The position numbers were made by a program, and so were the translations under genes. From positions 4,852,501-4,916,500 of the forward strand of contig NZ_VFOV01000001.1 in NCBI RefSeq assembly GCF_006716315.1: a DNA stretch of 64,000 nt, given 5' to 3'. The notes below the pieces were generated by a model. It did not search any database. It saw only the letters and a program-made list of their open reading frames with translations, and was not told where the DNA came from. The stretch comes from Nocardioides albertanoniae. GTDB lineage: Bacteria; Actinomycetota; Actinomycetes; Propionibacteriales; Nocardioidaceae. The first letter of the stretch is position 1; each line of letters begins with the position of its first letter. This document shows positions 34,361-42,940 of the stretch, one piece after another.

Positions 34361-34460
34361 GGTCGAGCCGCCGGAGCCGCTAGGCGGAGGCGTGTCGAGA
34401 CCAACACAGTCGCTTGATGTGTTGGTCTCGACACGCTCGCTGGCGCTCGCGGCTCGACCA
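34361..34460. repeat. R1 palindromic REP-like element, copy 2
   Basis: About 100 bp: outer arms GGTCGAGCCGC and GCGGCTCGACC, inner arms TGTCGAGACCAACACA and TGTGTTGGTCTCGACA. Opposite orientation to copy 1. Two positions differ from copy 1 in a compensated way (A-T to G-C in the inner stem, T-A to C-G in the outer stem). Sits between convergent genes ending at 34352 and 34467. Confidence 0.9.
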
Positions 34461-34466
34461 GCGTGC

Positions 34467-35645
34467 TCAGTAGGACTTGGGCAGCCCCAGGGTGTGCATC
34501 GCGATGTAGTTGAGGATCATCTCGCGGCTGACCGGCGCGATCCGGCCCAGGCGAGCCGCGACCAGCTGGTTGGCCAGGCCGTACTCGACGGTCAGACCGT
34601 TGCCGCCGTGGGTGTGGACGGCGGCGTCGGTGGCGTTGCAGGCGATCTCGCCCGCGGCGTACTTGGCCATGTTGGCGTACTCCCCGGCACCAGCGTCGTC
34701 ACCGGCGTCGTAGAGGGCGGCGGCCTTCTGCCACAGCAGGCGGGCCTGCTCGAGCTCGATCTTCACCTTCGCGAGCGGGTGCGCGATCCCCTGGTGGGAG
34801 CCGATCGGGGCGTCCTTCCAGACCGAGCGGGTGCCGGCGTACTCGACGGCCTTCTCGAGCGCGTAGCGCGCCGTGCCGCAAGAGAGCGCCGCGCCCATGA
34901 TCCGCTCGGGGTTGAGGCCGGCGAAGAGCTGCCAGATGCCGCCGTCCTCGTCGCCGACCAGGGCGTCGGCGGGGAGGCGTACGTCGTCGATGAAGAGGGT
35001 GAACTGCTTCTCCGGCGCCTCCCAGGCCATCGGGATGACCTGCTTCTCGAAGCCCGGCGCGTCGGTCGGGACGACGAAGAGCGCGGGCTTGAGCTTGCCG
35101 GTCTTGGCATCCTCCGTGCGGGCCACGATGAGCACCGCGTCGGCCTCGTCGACACCGGAGATGAAGGTCTTCTGGCCGCTCAGCACCCACTCGTCGCCGT
35201 CACGCTTGGCCGTGGTGGTGATCTTGTGGGAGTTGGAGCCGGCGTCGGCCTCGGTGATGCCGAACGCCATGAGCAGCGAGCCGTCGGCGATCGACGGGAG
35301 CCAGCGCTTCTTCTGCTCCTCGGTGCCGCAGCGGCCGATGATCGAGCCGCAGATCGCGGGGCTGACGACCATCATCAGCAGCGGAGCCCCGGTGGAGGAG
35401 GCTTCCTCGAGCACGGCGGCCAGGTCGCCCATGCCGCCGCCACCGCCGCCGTACTCCTCGGCGATGTTGACGCCGAGGAAGCCGTGACGGCCCATCTCGA
35501 GCCACATCTCGGTCATCTTGCCGCCTTCGCGGGCCTGCTTGGCGACGAAGTCGTGGCCATACTTCCCGGCCAGCTTCGAGACCGCCTCGCGCAGCGCGAT
35601 CCGCTCCTCGGGCTCGGTGAATGCGTTCGACGCTGTTGCAGTCAT
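34467..35645 (-). CDS. Acyl-CoA dehydrogenase, last gene of the atu-like operon
   Basis: 392 residues. FAD-dependent acyl-CoA dehydrogenase fold: MAFGITEADAGSNSHKITTT and WVLSGQKTFISGVDEAD (flavin-binding strands), LFIDDVRLPADALVGDEDGG, and HTHGGNGLTVEYGLANQLVA near the C terminus. The terminal catalytic segment found in medium-chain enzymes (IYEGT) is replaced by LGRIAPVSREMILNYIAMHT. Oxidises an acyl-CoA to the enoyl-CoA and passes electrons to ETF. Its ATG overlaps the stop of the biotin carboxylase gene. Chain or branch specificity unknown. Confidence 0.9.
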   Translation of the reverse strand: MTATASNAFTEPEERIALREAVSKLAGKYGHDFVAKQAREGGKMTEMWLEMGRHGFLGVNIAEEYGGGGGGMGDLAAVLEEASSTGAPLLMMVVSPAICGSIIGRCGTEEQKKRWLPSIADGSLLMAFGITEADAGSNSHKITTTAKRDGDEWVLSGQKTFISGVDEADAVLIVARTEDAKTGKLKPALFVVPTDAPGFEKQVIPMAWEAPEKQFTLFIDDVRLPADALVGDEDGGIWQLFAGLNPERIMGAALSCGTARYALEKAVEYAGTRSVWKDAPIGSHQGIAHPLAKVKIELEQARLLWQKAAALYDAGDDAGAGEYANMAKYAAGEIACNATDAAVHTHGGNGLTVEYGLANQLVAARLGRIAPVSREMILNYIAMHTLGLPKSY

Positions 35646-37519
35646 GCTGTCTCCTCCTCGACGACGGCCAGCACCTCGCCGGCAGCGACCTGGGTTCCTG
35701 GTGTGACGTTGATCTGGGTGAGTACGCCGTCAGTCGGCGCGGTCACGGTGTGCTGCATCTTCATCGCCTCCAGCACGATCAGCTTCTGACCTGCGGTGAC
35801 GCGCTCGTCGCGCTCCGCGTGGACGGAGACGACGCTGCCCGGCATCGGCGCCAGCAGGCTGCCCTCGGCGACCTGGTCGGCAGGGTCGACGAACCGCGGT
35901 CGCTTCCGCAGCGCGGTGTGCCCCGAGGCGGAGTCGACGTCGACACGGTCGCCGTCGACCGAGATCTCGTAGGCGGTCCGCAGACCGTCCTTCTCGAGAA
36001 CGACCCGGCTCTGACCTGCGGCGATGACCTCCGCACCGTCGATCCGGTAGCCGTCGCGGGTGCCGTGCCACTCGACGGTGATCTCGTCCTCGCCGTCCTC
36101 GAACACCGTGCGCTGCGGCTGGTTGGTGACGTTGCGCCAGGCGACCGGGACGCCGGGGCGACGGGTCCGTTCGGCCAGTGCGATCGCGGCGGCGACAGGT
36201 GCACCGGGGTCCTCCGCCGGGCGAACGAACTTTCGTCCGTCCAGCAGAGAGGTGGTGACCTCTCCGGTGCGGAACGCCTCCGATCCGAGCAGCTCGACCA
36301 GCTGCTCGCGGTTGGTCACCAGACCGTGGATCTTGGCCGTACGCAGCACCCCGACCAGTCGTCGGATCGCCGCCTGCCGGCTCGGAGCGTGCACGATCAC
36401 CTTCGCCAGCATCGCGTCGTAGAACGTGCTGACCTCGGAGCCCGAGGCGTAACCGGCGTCGATCCTGACATCGCCGGAGAACTCGAGTCGGCGCAGCGTC
36501 CCCGACTGCGGCTGGTAGTCGGCTGACGGATCCTCGGCGTAGAGCCGCACCTCGATCGCATGGCCGGCTGTGTTGGCCTCGACACCAACACCTCCGCCTT
36601 CCGCGACCGCGATCTGCAGCTCGACCAGATCCACACCGTGCACCAGCTCGGTGACCGGGTGCTCGACCTGCAGGCGTGTGTTCATCTCCAGGAACCAGAA
36701 CCGCTCGGTGGCCGCGTCGTAGAGGAACTCCACGGTGCCGGCACCGCGGTAGTCGATCGCCGCCGCGGCGTTGCGGGCCGCCTCGTGCAGCGCAGACCGG
36801 ACCGCATCGGGCAGCAGCGGAGCCGGTGCCTCCTCGATGACCTTCTGGTGGCGCCGCTGCAGCGAGCAGTCGCGCTCACCGAAGACGGCGACGTTGCCGG
36901 CGCCGTCACCGACGACCTGCACCTCGACGTGACGGCCGGCCTCGACGTACGGCTCGACGAAGACGGTGCCGTCGCCGAACGCCGACGCGGCCTCCGCCTC
37001 GGCGGTGGCGACCTCCGCGGCGAGCGCGTCCAGCGAGCGGACGATGCGCATGCCGCGGCCACCGCCGCCCGCGGACGCCTTGACCAGCAGCGGCAGGTCG
37101 GACTCGGCCGGGGAGGCCGGCGCCTCGAGCACCGGGACCCCGGCGGTGGCCATGATCTTCTTGGCCTCGATCTTCGAGCCCATCTTCTCGATCGATGCAG
37201 GGGAGGGCCCGATCCAGACCAGACCGGCCGCCTCGACCGCACGGGCGAAGTCGGCGTTCTCCGAGAGGAACCCGTAGCCCGGGTGGATCGCGTCGGCGCC
37301 GGCCACCTTGGCCGCCTCGATGACGAGGTCGGCACGGAGGTAGGTCTCCGCCGGGGTGTTGCCGGGGAGGCGTACGGCATGGTCGGCCTCCGCCACGAAG
37401 GGCAGGCCCGCGTCGGCGTCGGAGTGGACCGCGACGGTGCCGATCCCGAGGTTGCGGGCGGTGCGGAAGACGCGCGAGGCGATCTCGGCGCGGTTGGCGA
37501 CAAGAATTCGATTGATCAT
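35642..37519 (-). CDS. Acyl-CoA carboxylase alpha subunit (biotin carboxylase and BCCP)
   Basis: 625 residues from ATG 37519, preceded by AGGAA. Biotin carboxylase domain at 1-445: MINRILVANRAEIASRVFRT, the glycine-rich ATP loop KASAGGGGRGMRIV, and FLEMNTRLQVEHPVTE. A linker follows, then a biotin carrier domain at about 555-625 with the biotinylated lysine K587 in LEAMKMQHTV. Carboxylates biotin with bicarbonate and ATP; the transcarboxylase is the gene upstream. The 144-bp gap between the two subunits contains R1 copy 3, unlike every other junction of the operon. Confidence 0.93.
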   Translation of the reverse strand: MINRILVANRAEIASRVFRTARNLGIGTVAVHSDADAGLPFVAEADHAVRLPGNTPAETYLRADLVIEAAKVAGADAIHPGYGFLSENADFARAVEAAGLVWIGPSPASIEKMGSKIEAKKIMATAGVPVLEAPASPAESDLPLLVKASAGGGGRGMRIVRSLDALAAEVATAEAEAASAFGDGTVFVEPYVEAGRHVEVQVVGDGAGNVAVFGERDCSLQRRHQKVIEEAPAPLLPDAVRSALHEAARNAAAAIDYRGAGTVEFLYDAATERFWFLEMNTRLQVEHPVTELVHGVDLVELQIAVAEGGGVGVEANTAGHAIEVRLYAEDPSADYQPQSGTLRRLEFSGDVRIDAGYASGSEVSTFYDAMLAKVIVHAPSRQAAIRRLVGVLRTAKIHGLVTNREQLVELLGSEAFRTGEVTTSLLDGRKFVRPAEDPGAPVAAAIALAERTRRPGVPVAWRNVTNQPQRTVFEDGEDEITVEWHGTRDGYRIDGAEVIAAGQSRVVLEKDGLRTAYEISVDGDRVDVDSASGHTALRKRPRFVDPADQVAEGSLLAPMPGSVVSVHAERDERVTAGQKLIVLEAMKMQHTVTAPTDGVLTQINVTPGTQVAAGEVLAVVEEETA

Positions 37520-37536
37520 GGGCACTTCCTTTCGCT

Positions 37537-37651
37537 GGTCGAGCCGCCGGAGCCGCTAGGCGGAGGCGTGTCGAGACCAACACAGTTCTGATCGAGCACG
37601 GCAGGGGACCGTGTTGGTCTCGACACGCTCGCTAGCGCTCGCGGCTCGACC
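37537..37651. repeat. R1 palindromic REP-like element, copy 3
   Basis: About 115 bp, same orientation and same arm sequences as copy 2 but with a longer loop. Lies between carboxyltransferase and biotin carboxylase genes, that is, inside an otherwise tightly overlapped operon. Likely affects transcription or mRNA stability of the downstream pair. Confidence 0.9.
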
Positions 37652-37663
37652 GACGGTGGCTGG

Positions 37664-39235
37664 TCACATGCGGAAGACGCCAAAGTTCATCGCCCCCTCG
37701 ATCTCCGTCGTCGCGATGGCGGAGAGGCACAGCCCGAGCACGGTGCGGGTGTCGCGCGGGTCGATGACCCCGTCGTCGTAGCCGAGGCCGGAGAGGAACA
37801 TCGGCAGCGACTGCTCCTCGATCATCCCCTCGACCATCTCCTTGACGCCCTTGAACCCGTCGGCGTCGAAGACCTCGCCCTTCTTCTCCGCCGACTCGCG
37901 GGCGACGATCTCCATCACGCCGGCGAGCTGTTGCGGGCCCATGACGGCCGACTTGGCCGACGGCCAGGTGAAGAGGAAGCGCGGGTCGTACGCCCGGCCG
38001 TTCATGCCGTAGTTGCCGGCGCCGTAGGAGGCGCCCATGATCACGGTCAGGTGCGGCACCGTGGAGTTGGAGACCGCGTTGATCATCAGGGCGCCGTGCT
38101 TGATGATGCCGCCCTGCTCGTACTCCGCGCCGACCATGTAGCCGGTGGTGTTGTGCAGGAAGAGCAGCGGCGTGTCCTTCTGGTTGGCGAGCTGGATGAA
38201 CTGCGCCGCCTTCTGCGCCTCCTCCGACATGAGCACCCCGCGCGCGTTGGCGAGGATGCCGATCTCGTAGCCGTGCAGCCGCGCCCAGCCGACGCAGAGG
38301 CTCGAACCGTAGAGCGGCTTGAACTCGTCGAACGACTGGCCGTTGTCGGCGCCCGGCCCGTCGACGATCCGCAGGATCGCCTCGCGCGGGTCGAACGGCT
38401 CCTTGAGGTCGGTCGGGATCAGGTCGAGCAGGCCGTCGGGGTCGAGTTCGGGCTCGTAGATCTCCTTGGGGAGCGGGCCACGCTTGCGCCAGTTGAGCCG
38501 GGCGACGACACGGCGCGCCTGGCGGATGGCGTCGTGCTCGTCGACGGCGAGGAAGTCGGAGGAGCCGGAGATGCGCGAGTGCATCTCGGCACCACCCAGG
38601 GACTCGTCGTCGGTGTCCTCACCGGTGGCCATCTTCACCAGCGGCGGGCCGGCCAGGAAGACCTTCGCACCCTCCTTGACCATGATCACGTAGTCGCTCA
38701 TGCCGGGGACGTACGCACCACCGGCCGTGGAGTTGCCGAAGACCACCGAGACGGTCGGCTGCTTGCGGGCCGATGACCTGGTCAGGTCGCGGAAGCCCTT
38801 GCCGCCCGGGATGAAGATGTCCTTCTGGGTGGGCAGGTCGGCGCCGCCGGACTCGGTCAGGTTGATCGTCGGGAGGCCGTTCTTCTCGGCGATCTCGGCG
38901 GCCCGGAAGGAGCGCTTGAGGGAGTAGGGGTTGAGCGCGCCACCCTTCACCGTCGGATCGTTGGCGACGATCATGCACTCGACGCCCTCGACGACACCGA
39001 TTCCGGTGATGATCGAGCCGCCGACCGGGAAGTCGCTGCCCCAGCCGATCAGCGGCTGGGTCTCCAGGAACGGGCTGCCCTCGTCGAGCAGCAGCTCGAT
39101 CCGCTCGCGGGCGAGCAGCTTGCCGCGGGCCTTGTGGCGCTTGACGTACTTCTCGCCGCCGCCGGCCGCCGCCTTGGCATGCTCGGCGTCCAGCGCCTCG
39201 ATCTTCTCGACGAGGGCCTCTCTGTTGCCGCTCAT
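37664..39235 (-). CDS. Acyl-CoA carboxylase beta subunit (carboxyltransferase)
   Basis: 523 residues, complete. Carboxyltransferase fold of the propionyl/methylcrotonyl/geranyl-CoA carboxylase type: NDPTVKGGALNPYSLKRSFR, NLTESGGADLPTQ, VVFGNSTAGGAYVPGMSDYV, FLHNTTGYMVG and VIMGASYGAGNYGM. The last group is typical of methylcrotonyl/geranyl-type enzymes, the second motif forming the oxyanion hole for the acyl-CoA. Works with the biotin subunit across R1 copy 3. Its ATG overlaps the next upstream gene by 4 bp. AtuA nearby favours a terpenoid or branched acyl substrate. Confidence 0.92.
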   Translation of the reverse strand: MSGNREALVEKIEALDAEHAKAAAGGGEKYVKRHKARGKLLARERIELLLDEGSPFLETQPLIGWGSDFPVGGSIITGIGVVEGVECMIVANDPTVKGGALNPYSLKRSFRAAEIAEKNGLPTINLTESGGADLPTQKDIFIPGGKGFRDLTRSSARKQPTVSVVFGNSTAGGAYVPGMSDYVIMVKEGAKVFLAGPPLVKMATGEDTDDESLGGAEMHSRISGSSDFLAVDEHDAIRQARRVVARLNWRKRGPLPKEIYEPELDPDGLLDLIPTDLKEPFDPREAILRIVDGPGADNGQSFDEFKPLYGSSLCVGWARLHGYEIGILANARGVLMSEEAQKAAQFIQLANQKDTPLLFLHNTTGYMVGAEYEQGGIIKHGALMINAVSNSTVPHLTVIMGASYGAGNYGMNGRAYDPRFLFTWPSAKSAVMGPQQLAGVMEIVARESAEKKGEVFDADGFKGVKEMVEGMIEEQSLPMFLSGLGYDDGVIDPRDTRTVLGLCLSAIATTEIEGAMNFGVFRM

Positions 39236-40368
39236 CCTGTGTATCCCAACAGCTTGGCCGCCAGATCCGTCATCACTTCGGTGGCTCCTCCTCCGATCGG
39301 CAGGATCCGGGCGTCGCGGTAGTGCCGCTCCACCTCGGTCCCGTGCATGTATCCCGTCCCGCCGTGAAGCTGGACGGCCTGGTCGACGACCCAGCTGCAG
39401 GCCTCGACCGCTGTCTGTTTGGCCAGCGCCGCCTCGGCGATCGTGGCCGGGTTCGACCCCTCGCGGTCGTAGCGTGCGACCACGGCCTGGGTGTAGGCCT
39501 TGGCGACCTCGACCTGGCGGTGCATCTCGACGAGCTTGTGGCGTACGACCTGGCGCTTGATCAGCGGCTCACCGAACGTCTGCCGCTGGCGCGCGTAGTC
39601 GGCGGTGAGCGCCAGGCAGCGGGCGGCGGTGCCGTAACCCTGCACGGCCAGCGCGATCCGCTCGGTCACGAACGCCTCGGCGATGTAGACGAACCCCGCG
39701 TTCTCCTCGCCGACGAGGTTGGCGGCCGGGACGCGTACGTCCTCGAAGGCGAGCTCCGCGGTGTCGGAGCACTTCCAGCCCATCTTCTCGAGCTTGCGGG
39801 TGACCGTGAAGCCAGGCGTGTCCTTGTCGATCACGAGCAGGCTGATCCCGCCGGCCCCCGGGCCACCGGTGCGGACCGCGGTGGTGACGAAGTCGGCACG
39901 CACCCCGCTGGTGATGAACGTCTTGGCGCCGTTGACGACGAGCTCGTCGCCGTCGCGCACCGCGGTGGTGCGCAGGTGGGCGACGTCGGAGCCGCCGTCG
40001 GGCTCGGTGATCGCGAGACTTCCGATCTTCTCGCCAGCCAGGGTCGGCTTCACGTAGGTGTCGATGAGGTGGTGCGAGCCGTGCTTGGCGATGTGCGGCA
40101 GCGCGATGCCGTGGGTGAACAGGCCTGCGAGGAGACCGGAGGAGGCACCTTCCGACATCATCCCCTCGGTCATCGCGACCGTCTCCGCGAGGCCACCGCC
40201 CTCGCCGCCGACCTCCTCGGGAAACCCGATCCCGAGCAAGCCCTGCTTGCCGGCGGCCTGATGCAGCTCGCGCGGAATCTCCTGCGCGTCCTCCCAGGTC
40301 TGCAGGTCGAGAGCGACGTTGCGGCGGGTGAACTCCGCGCCGAGCTGGAAGAGATCCTCGGCGGTCAT
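39232..40368 (-). CDS. Acyl-CoA dehydrogenase, second of the atu-like operon
   Basis: 378 residues from ATG 40368, which overlaps the AtuA stop (ATGA). Motifs LAITEPDGGSDVAHLRTTAV, VNGAKTFITSGVRADF, AFEDVRVPAANLVGEENAGF, VQLHGGTGYMHGTEVERHYR and ILPIGGGATEVM. The catalytic segment is IGGGAT, not IYEGT, so the base is presumably a glutamate on another helix, as in isovaleryl- and long-chain enzymes. Likely oxidises a branched or terpenoid acyl-CoA ahead of the carboxylase. Confidence 0.9.
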   Translation of the reverse strand: MTAEDLFQLGAEFTRRNVALDLQTWEDAQEIPRELHQAAGKQGLLGIGFPEEVGGEGGGLAETVAMTEGMMSEGASSGLLAGLFTHGIALPHIAKHGSHHLIDTYVKPTLAGEKIGSLAITEPDGGSDVAHLRTTAVRDGDELVVNGAKTFITSGVRADFVTTAVRTGGPGAGGISLLVIDKDTPGFTVTRKLEKMGWKCSDTAELAFEDVRVPAANLVGEENAGFVYIAEAFVTERIALAVQGYGTAARCLALTADYARQRQTFGEPLIKRQVVRHKLVEMHRQVEVAKAYTQAVVARYDREGSNPATIAEAALAKQTAVEACSWVVDQAVQLHGGTGYMHGTEVERHYRDARILPIGGGATEVMTDLAAKLLGYTG

Positions 40369-42137
40369 CGGGATCCACCCTCGCCGAGCTCGACGGCCTT
40401 GAACTCGACCGGGAGAGCGACGAGCCGGCTCCTGGCCCACTCGCCCAGCCCCTTCGCCTGCGGGTCGAACCGGGTCGAGGCGGCCACGCCTTCGCCGAGC
40501 AGGTCGTGGATGACGATGTTCACGCCGCGCAGATGCGGCAGCGGGGTGATGTCGATCGCCAGCTCCTCGGCCTCGGGCAGCAGCGCTCGCACCCACTCGG
40601 GGGTGACGGTCGCCAGCAGCCACTCGTCCGCCGCGTCTACCTGCCCCTGCGGCACCCACAGCCCCAGGTTGGCGTCACCGCCCTTGTCTCCGGACCGCGC
40701 GTAGACGATCTCCCCCAGCTCTCGCCGAGACGTCAGTCCCGCAGGCTGAGGCGTCACTTCTGCAGGTCGAGAGGTCACCTGGTTCGCGTCGGGTGACGTC
40801 TCGGCCTGCGTACGTGACTTCTCGGCGGTTCGCGTGCCCACACCCTCGCCGTAGGCGAGGGGCGGCGGGACCTCATGGGTCGAGCCGTCGGGGAGGTGAA
40901 CCGTCTCCACAGCGCGGTCGCGCCCGACGTACGCCGCCTTGTAGATCCCGAACGGAGACGGCCGTCCCGGGGGTGCGGTGACGTGGAAGCCCGGGTAAGA
41001 GGCGAGGGCCAGCTCGATGGCCGGCGCGGTCAGGGCGCGCCCGACCGCGTCGGCGTCGGCGGCGCGGGCGGTGAGCCGCAGCAGGCAGGCGGCGCCCTCC
41101 TCGGTCGGTGAGTCGGGCGCGGGGATGCGGTAGGTCGACCAGCTGTAGTCGGGTCCGATCGAGAGCTCGGCGTCGAGCTGGTCGCGCAGCCACGCCGACT
41201 TGGCGTCGATGTCGGGGCCGGTGAGCACGAACTCGATCGAGTTGCGGTAGCCCCCGACGGAGTTGACCGCGACCTTGAGCTTCTCCGGTGGCGGCGTGCC
41301 GGTGACGCCGGAGATCGCGACCCGGTCGATGCCGCTCTCGGCGAGCCGGATCGAGGTGAGGTCGGTGGTGACGTCGGGGCCGAGGTAGCGAGGGCCCTGG
41401 ATCTCGTAGAGCAGCTGGGCGGTGACGGTGTCGACGGTGACCGCTCCACCGGTCTCGTCCTGCTTGGTGATGACCGAGGAGCCGTCGGCCTCGATCTCGG
41501 CGACCGGGAAGCCGAGCGGGCGCGACCTGGCCTGGGGCGACATCGTCATGAACCCGGAGAAGTTGCCGCCGGTGGCCTGGGTGCCGCACTCGATGACGTG
41601 GCCGGCGACGACCGCCCCGGCGAGCTCGTCGTAGTCGTCGCGTTTCCAGCCGTGATGCGCGATCGCGGGCCCGACGACGACCGACGCGTCGGTCACCCGG
41701 CCGGTCACGACCACGTCGGCCCCTTCCTCGAGAGCGTGCGCGATGCCGAAGGCGCCGAGGTAGGCGTTGGCGGTCAGGGCGTCGGGATGGGAGTCGATAC
41801 GGCCCTTGAGATCATCGCCGTCCACGTAGGCGACCTTCGCCCCGGTGCCGAGCGCATCGATGGCGGCGGCCAGGCCGGCGGGGTTGAGACCACCGGCGTT
41901 GGAGACGATCCTCACCTCCCGCTGAAGCGCGAGGTCGAGACCGTCGGCGAGCTGGCGCAAGAACGTCTTGGCGTAGCCCACCGACGGGTCCTTGAGCTGG
42001 TCCCGGCCGAGGATGAGCATCGTCAGCTCGGCCAGGTAGTCACCGGTGAGCACGTCGAGCCGGCCGCCCTCGAGCATCTCCCGCATCGCGGAGAACCGGT
42101 CGCCGTAGAAGCCGGAGCAGTTGCCGATCCTGATCAC
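40365..42137 (-). CDS. atuA: AtuA-family acyclic terpene utilisation protein with repeat insertion
   Basis: 590 residues from GTG 42137 with GGGAG upstream. AtuA domain at about 1-430: VIRIGNCSGFYGDRFSAMRE, NAGGLNPAGLAAAIDALG, DVVVTGRVTDASVVVGP, HVIECGTQATGGNFSGFM. The C-terminal AtuA-like domain starts at GEIVYARSGDKGGDANLGLW (about 478). Between them, residues about 437-472 are encoded by repeat element R2b and are low complexity with a seven-residue period (VTSRPAE, VTPQPAG, LTSRREL). AtuA is needed for growth on citronellol and geraniol in pseudomonads; its reaction is unproven. GTGA overlap with the preceding gene. Confidence 0.88.
   Translation of the reverse strand: MIRIGNCSGFYGDRFSAMREMLEGGRLDVLTGDYLAELTMLILGRDQLKDPSVGYAKTFLRQLADGLDLALQREVRIVSNAGGLNPAGLAAAIDALGTGAKVAYVDGDDLKGRIDSHPDALTANAYLGAFGIAHALEEGADVVVTGRVTDASVVVGPAIAHHGWKRDDYDELAGAVVAGHVIECGTQATGGNFSGFMTMSPQARSRPLGFPVAEIEADGSSVITKQDETGGAVTVDTVTAQLLYEIQGPRYLGPDVTTDLTSIRLAESGIDRVAISGVTGTPPPEKLKVAVNSVGGYRNSIEFVLTGPDIDAKSAWLRDQLDAELSIGPDYSWSTYRIPAPDSPTEEGAACLLRLTARAADADAVGRALTAPAIELALASYPGFHVTAPPGRPSPFGIYKAAYVGRDRAVETVHLPDGSTHEVPPPLAYGEGVGTRTAEKSRTQAETSPDANQVTSRPAEVTPQPAGLTSRRELGEIVYARSGDKGGDANLGLWVPQGQVDAADEWLLATVTPEWVRALLPEAEELAIDITPLPHLRGVNIVIHDLLGEGVAASTRFDPQAKGLGEWARSRLVALPVEFKAVELGEGGSR
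40723..40828. repeat. R2 repeat element, copy b, inside atuA coding sequence
   Basis: Outer arms CGCCGAGACGTCA and TGACTTCTCGGCG, with 21-nt-type units between and a degenerate central stem (GTCACC facing GGTGAC). Same family as copies a, c and d, but this copy lies within an open reading frame and keeps it open on the minus strand. Confidence 0.85.
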
Positions 42138-42940
42138 TGCTGTGCTCCCTTCGCTGCGCGCCCGCCGCCGGCGGGGCCGGCGAACGCCTGGGCGATCGAG
42201 AGCCACTTCTCGGCATCCGCCCCGGTCGCCTCCAAGGTCGTGTCGTCGCGGTGGAGGCGCTGGGTGACCACCCTCGCGAAGTCGTACGCCGCGCCGCGGA
42301 CGCTCTGCGCGGCATCCTCCGGCCCCCACTCCCACTGGTCACCGGAAGGAGCGGTGAGCTCGATGCGGAACGGCTCGCTCGGCGGGGTCAGGCCGTGCAC
42401 GCCGAAGGCGAAGTCACGAGTGCGGGTGCCGATGTGGCACACGTGCTTGATGCGGTCGGTCGGCTCGTACGCCAGCCCGAGCGCCTCGCGCACGTCCAGG
42501 CCATGGGCCCAGGTCTCCATGAGCCGCGCGGTCGCCATCGACGCCGGTGACATCGGCGGGCCGAACCAGGGCAGCTTCTGCCCGTCGGGGATCGCGGCGA
42601 GCGCCGCGGCCAGCTCGCCGCGTACGCCGTCCCAGTGCTGCAGCAGCTCGGTCGGCGGCATCACGGCGAGCGCCAGCGCGGCCTCGTCGACATATCCTTC
42701 GGGGTCCTTGATCGCCTCGTTGACGAGCTCGTCCCAGCCGGTCGAGTCACCCCCGAGCCACTCGGTCGCAGCGAGCGCGGCCTCGTCCGTCCAGGCGAGA
42801 TGGCCGATCTGGGCGGCGACGTTCCAGCCTTCGGCCGGCGTCGGCTCGTGCCAGCCCGTCTCGCTCAGCCCCGCCACCACCTGGCGCAGCTCGAACCCCT
42901 CCATGGAGAGATCTTCGAGAAGTTGGTCCAACAGACTCAT
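42134..42940 (-). CDS. TIGR03084-family protein, DinB/mycothiol-transferase-like
   Basis: 268 residues from ATG 42940; a longer frame that enters the TetR gene is rejected. DinB-like four-helix bundle with metal ligands suggested by QIGHLAWTDE (His) and WAHGLDVREALG (His), matching TIGR03084 of the mycothiol-dependent maleylpyruvate isomerase superfamily. TIGR03084 genes recur next to TetR and AtuA genes in actinobacteria. Catalysis is not established. Overlaps both neighbours by 4 bp, so it is part of the operon. Confidence 0.85.
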   Translation of the reverse strand: MSLLDQLLEDLSMEGFELRQVVAGLSETGWHEPTPAEGWNVAAQIGHLAWTDEAALAATEWLGGDSTGWDELVNEAIKDPEGYVDEAALALAVMPPTELLQHWDGVRGELAAALAAIPDGQKLPWFGPPMSPASMATARLMETWAHGLDVREALGLAYEPTDRIKHVCHIGTRTRDFAFGVHGLTPPSEPFRIELTAPSGDQWEWGPEDAAQSVRGAAYDFARVVTQRLHRDDTTLEATGADAEKWLSIAQAFAGPAGGGRAAKGAQQ

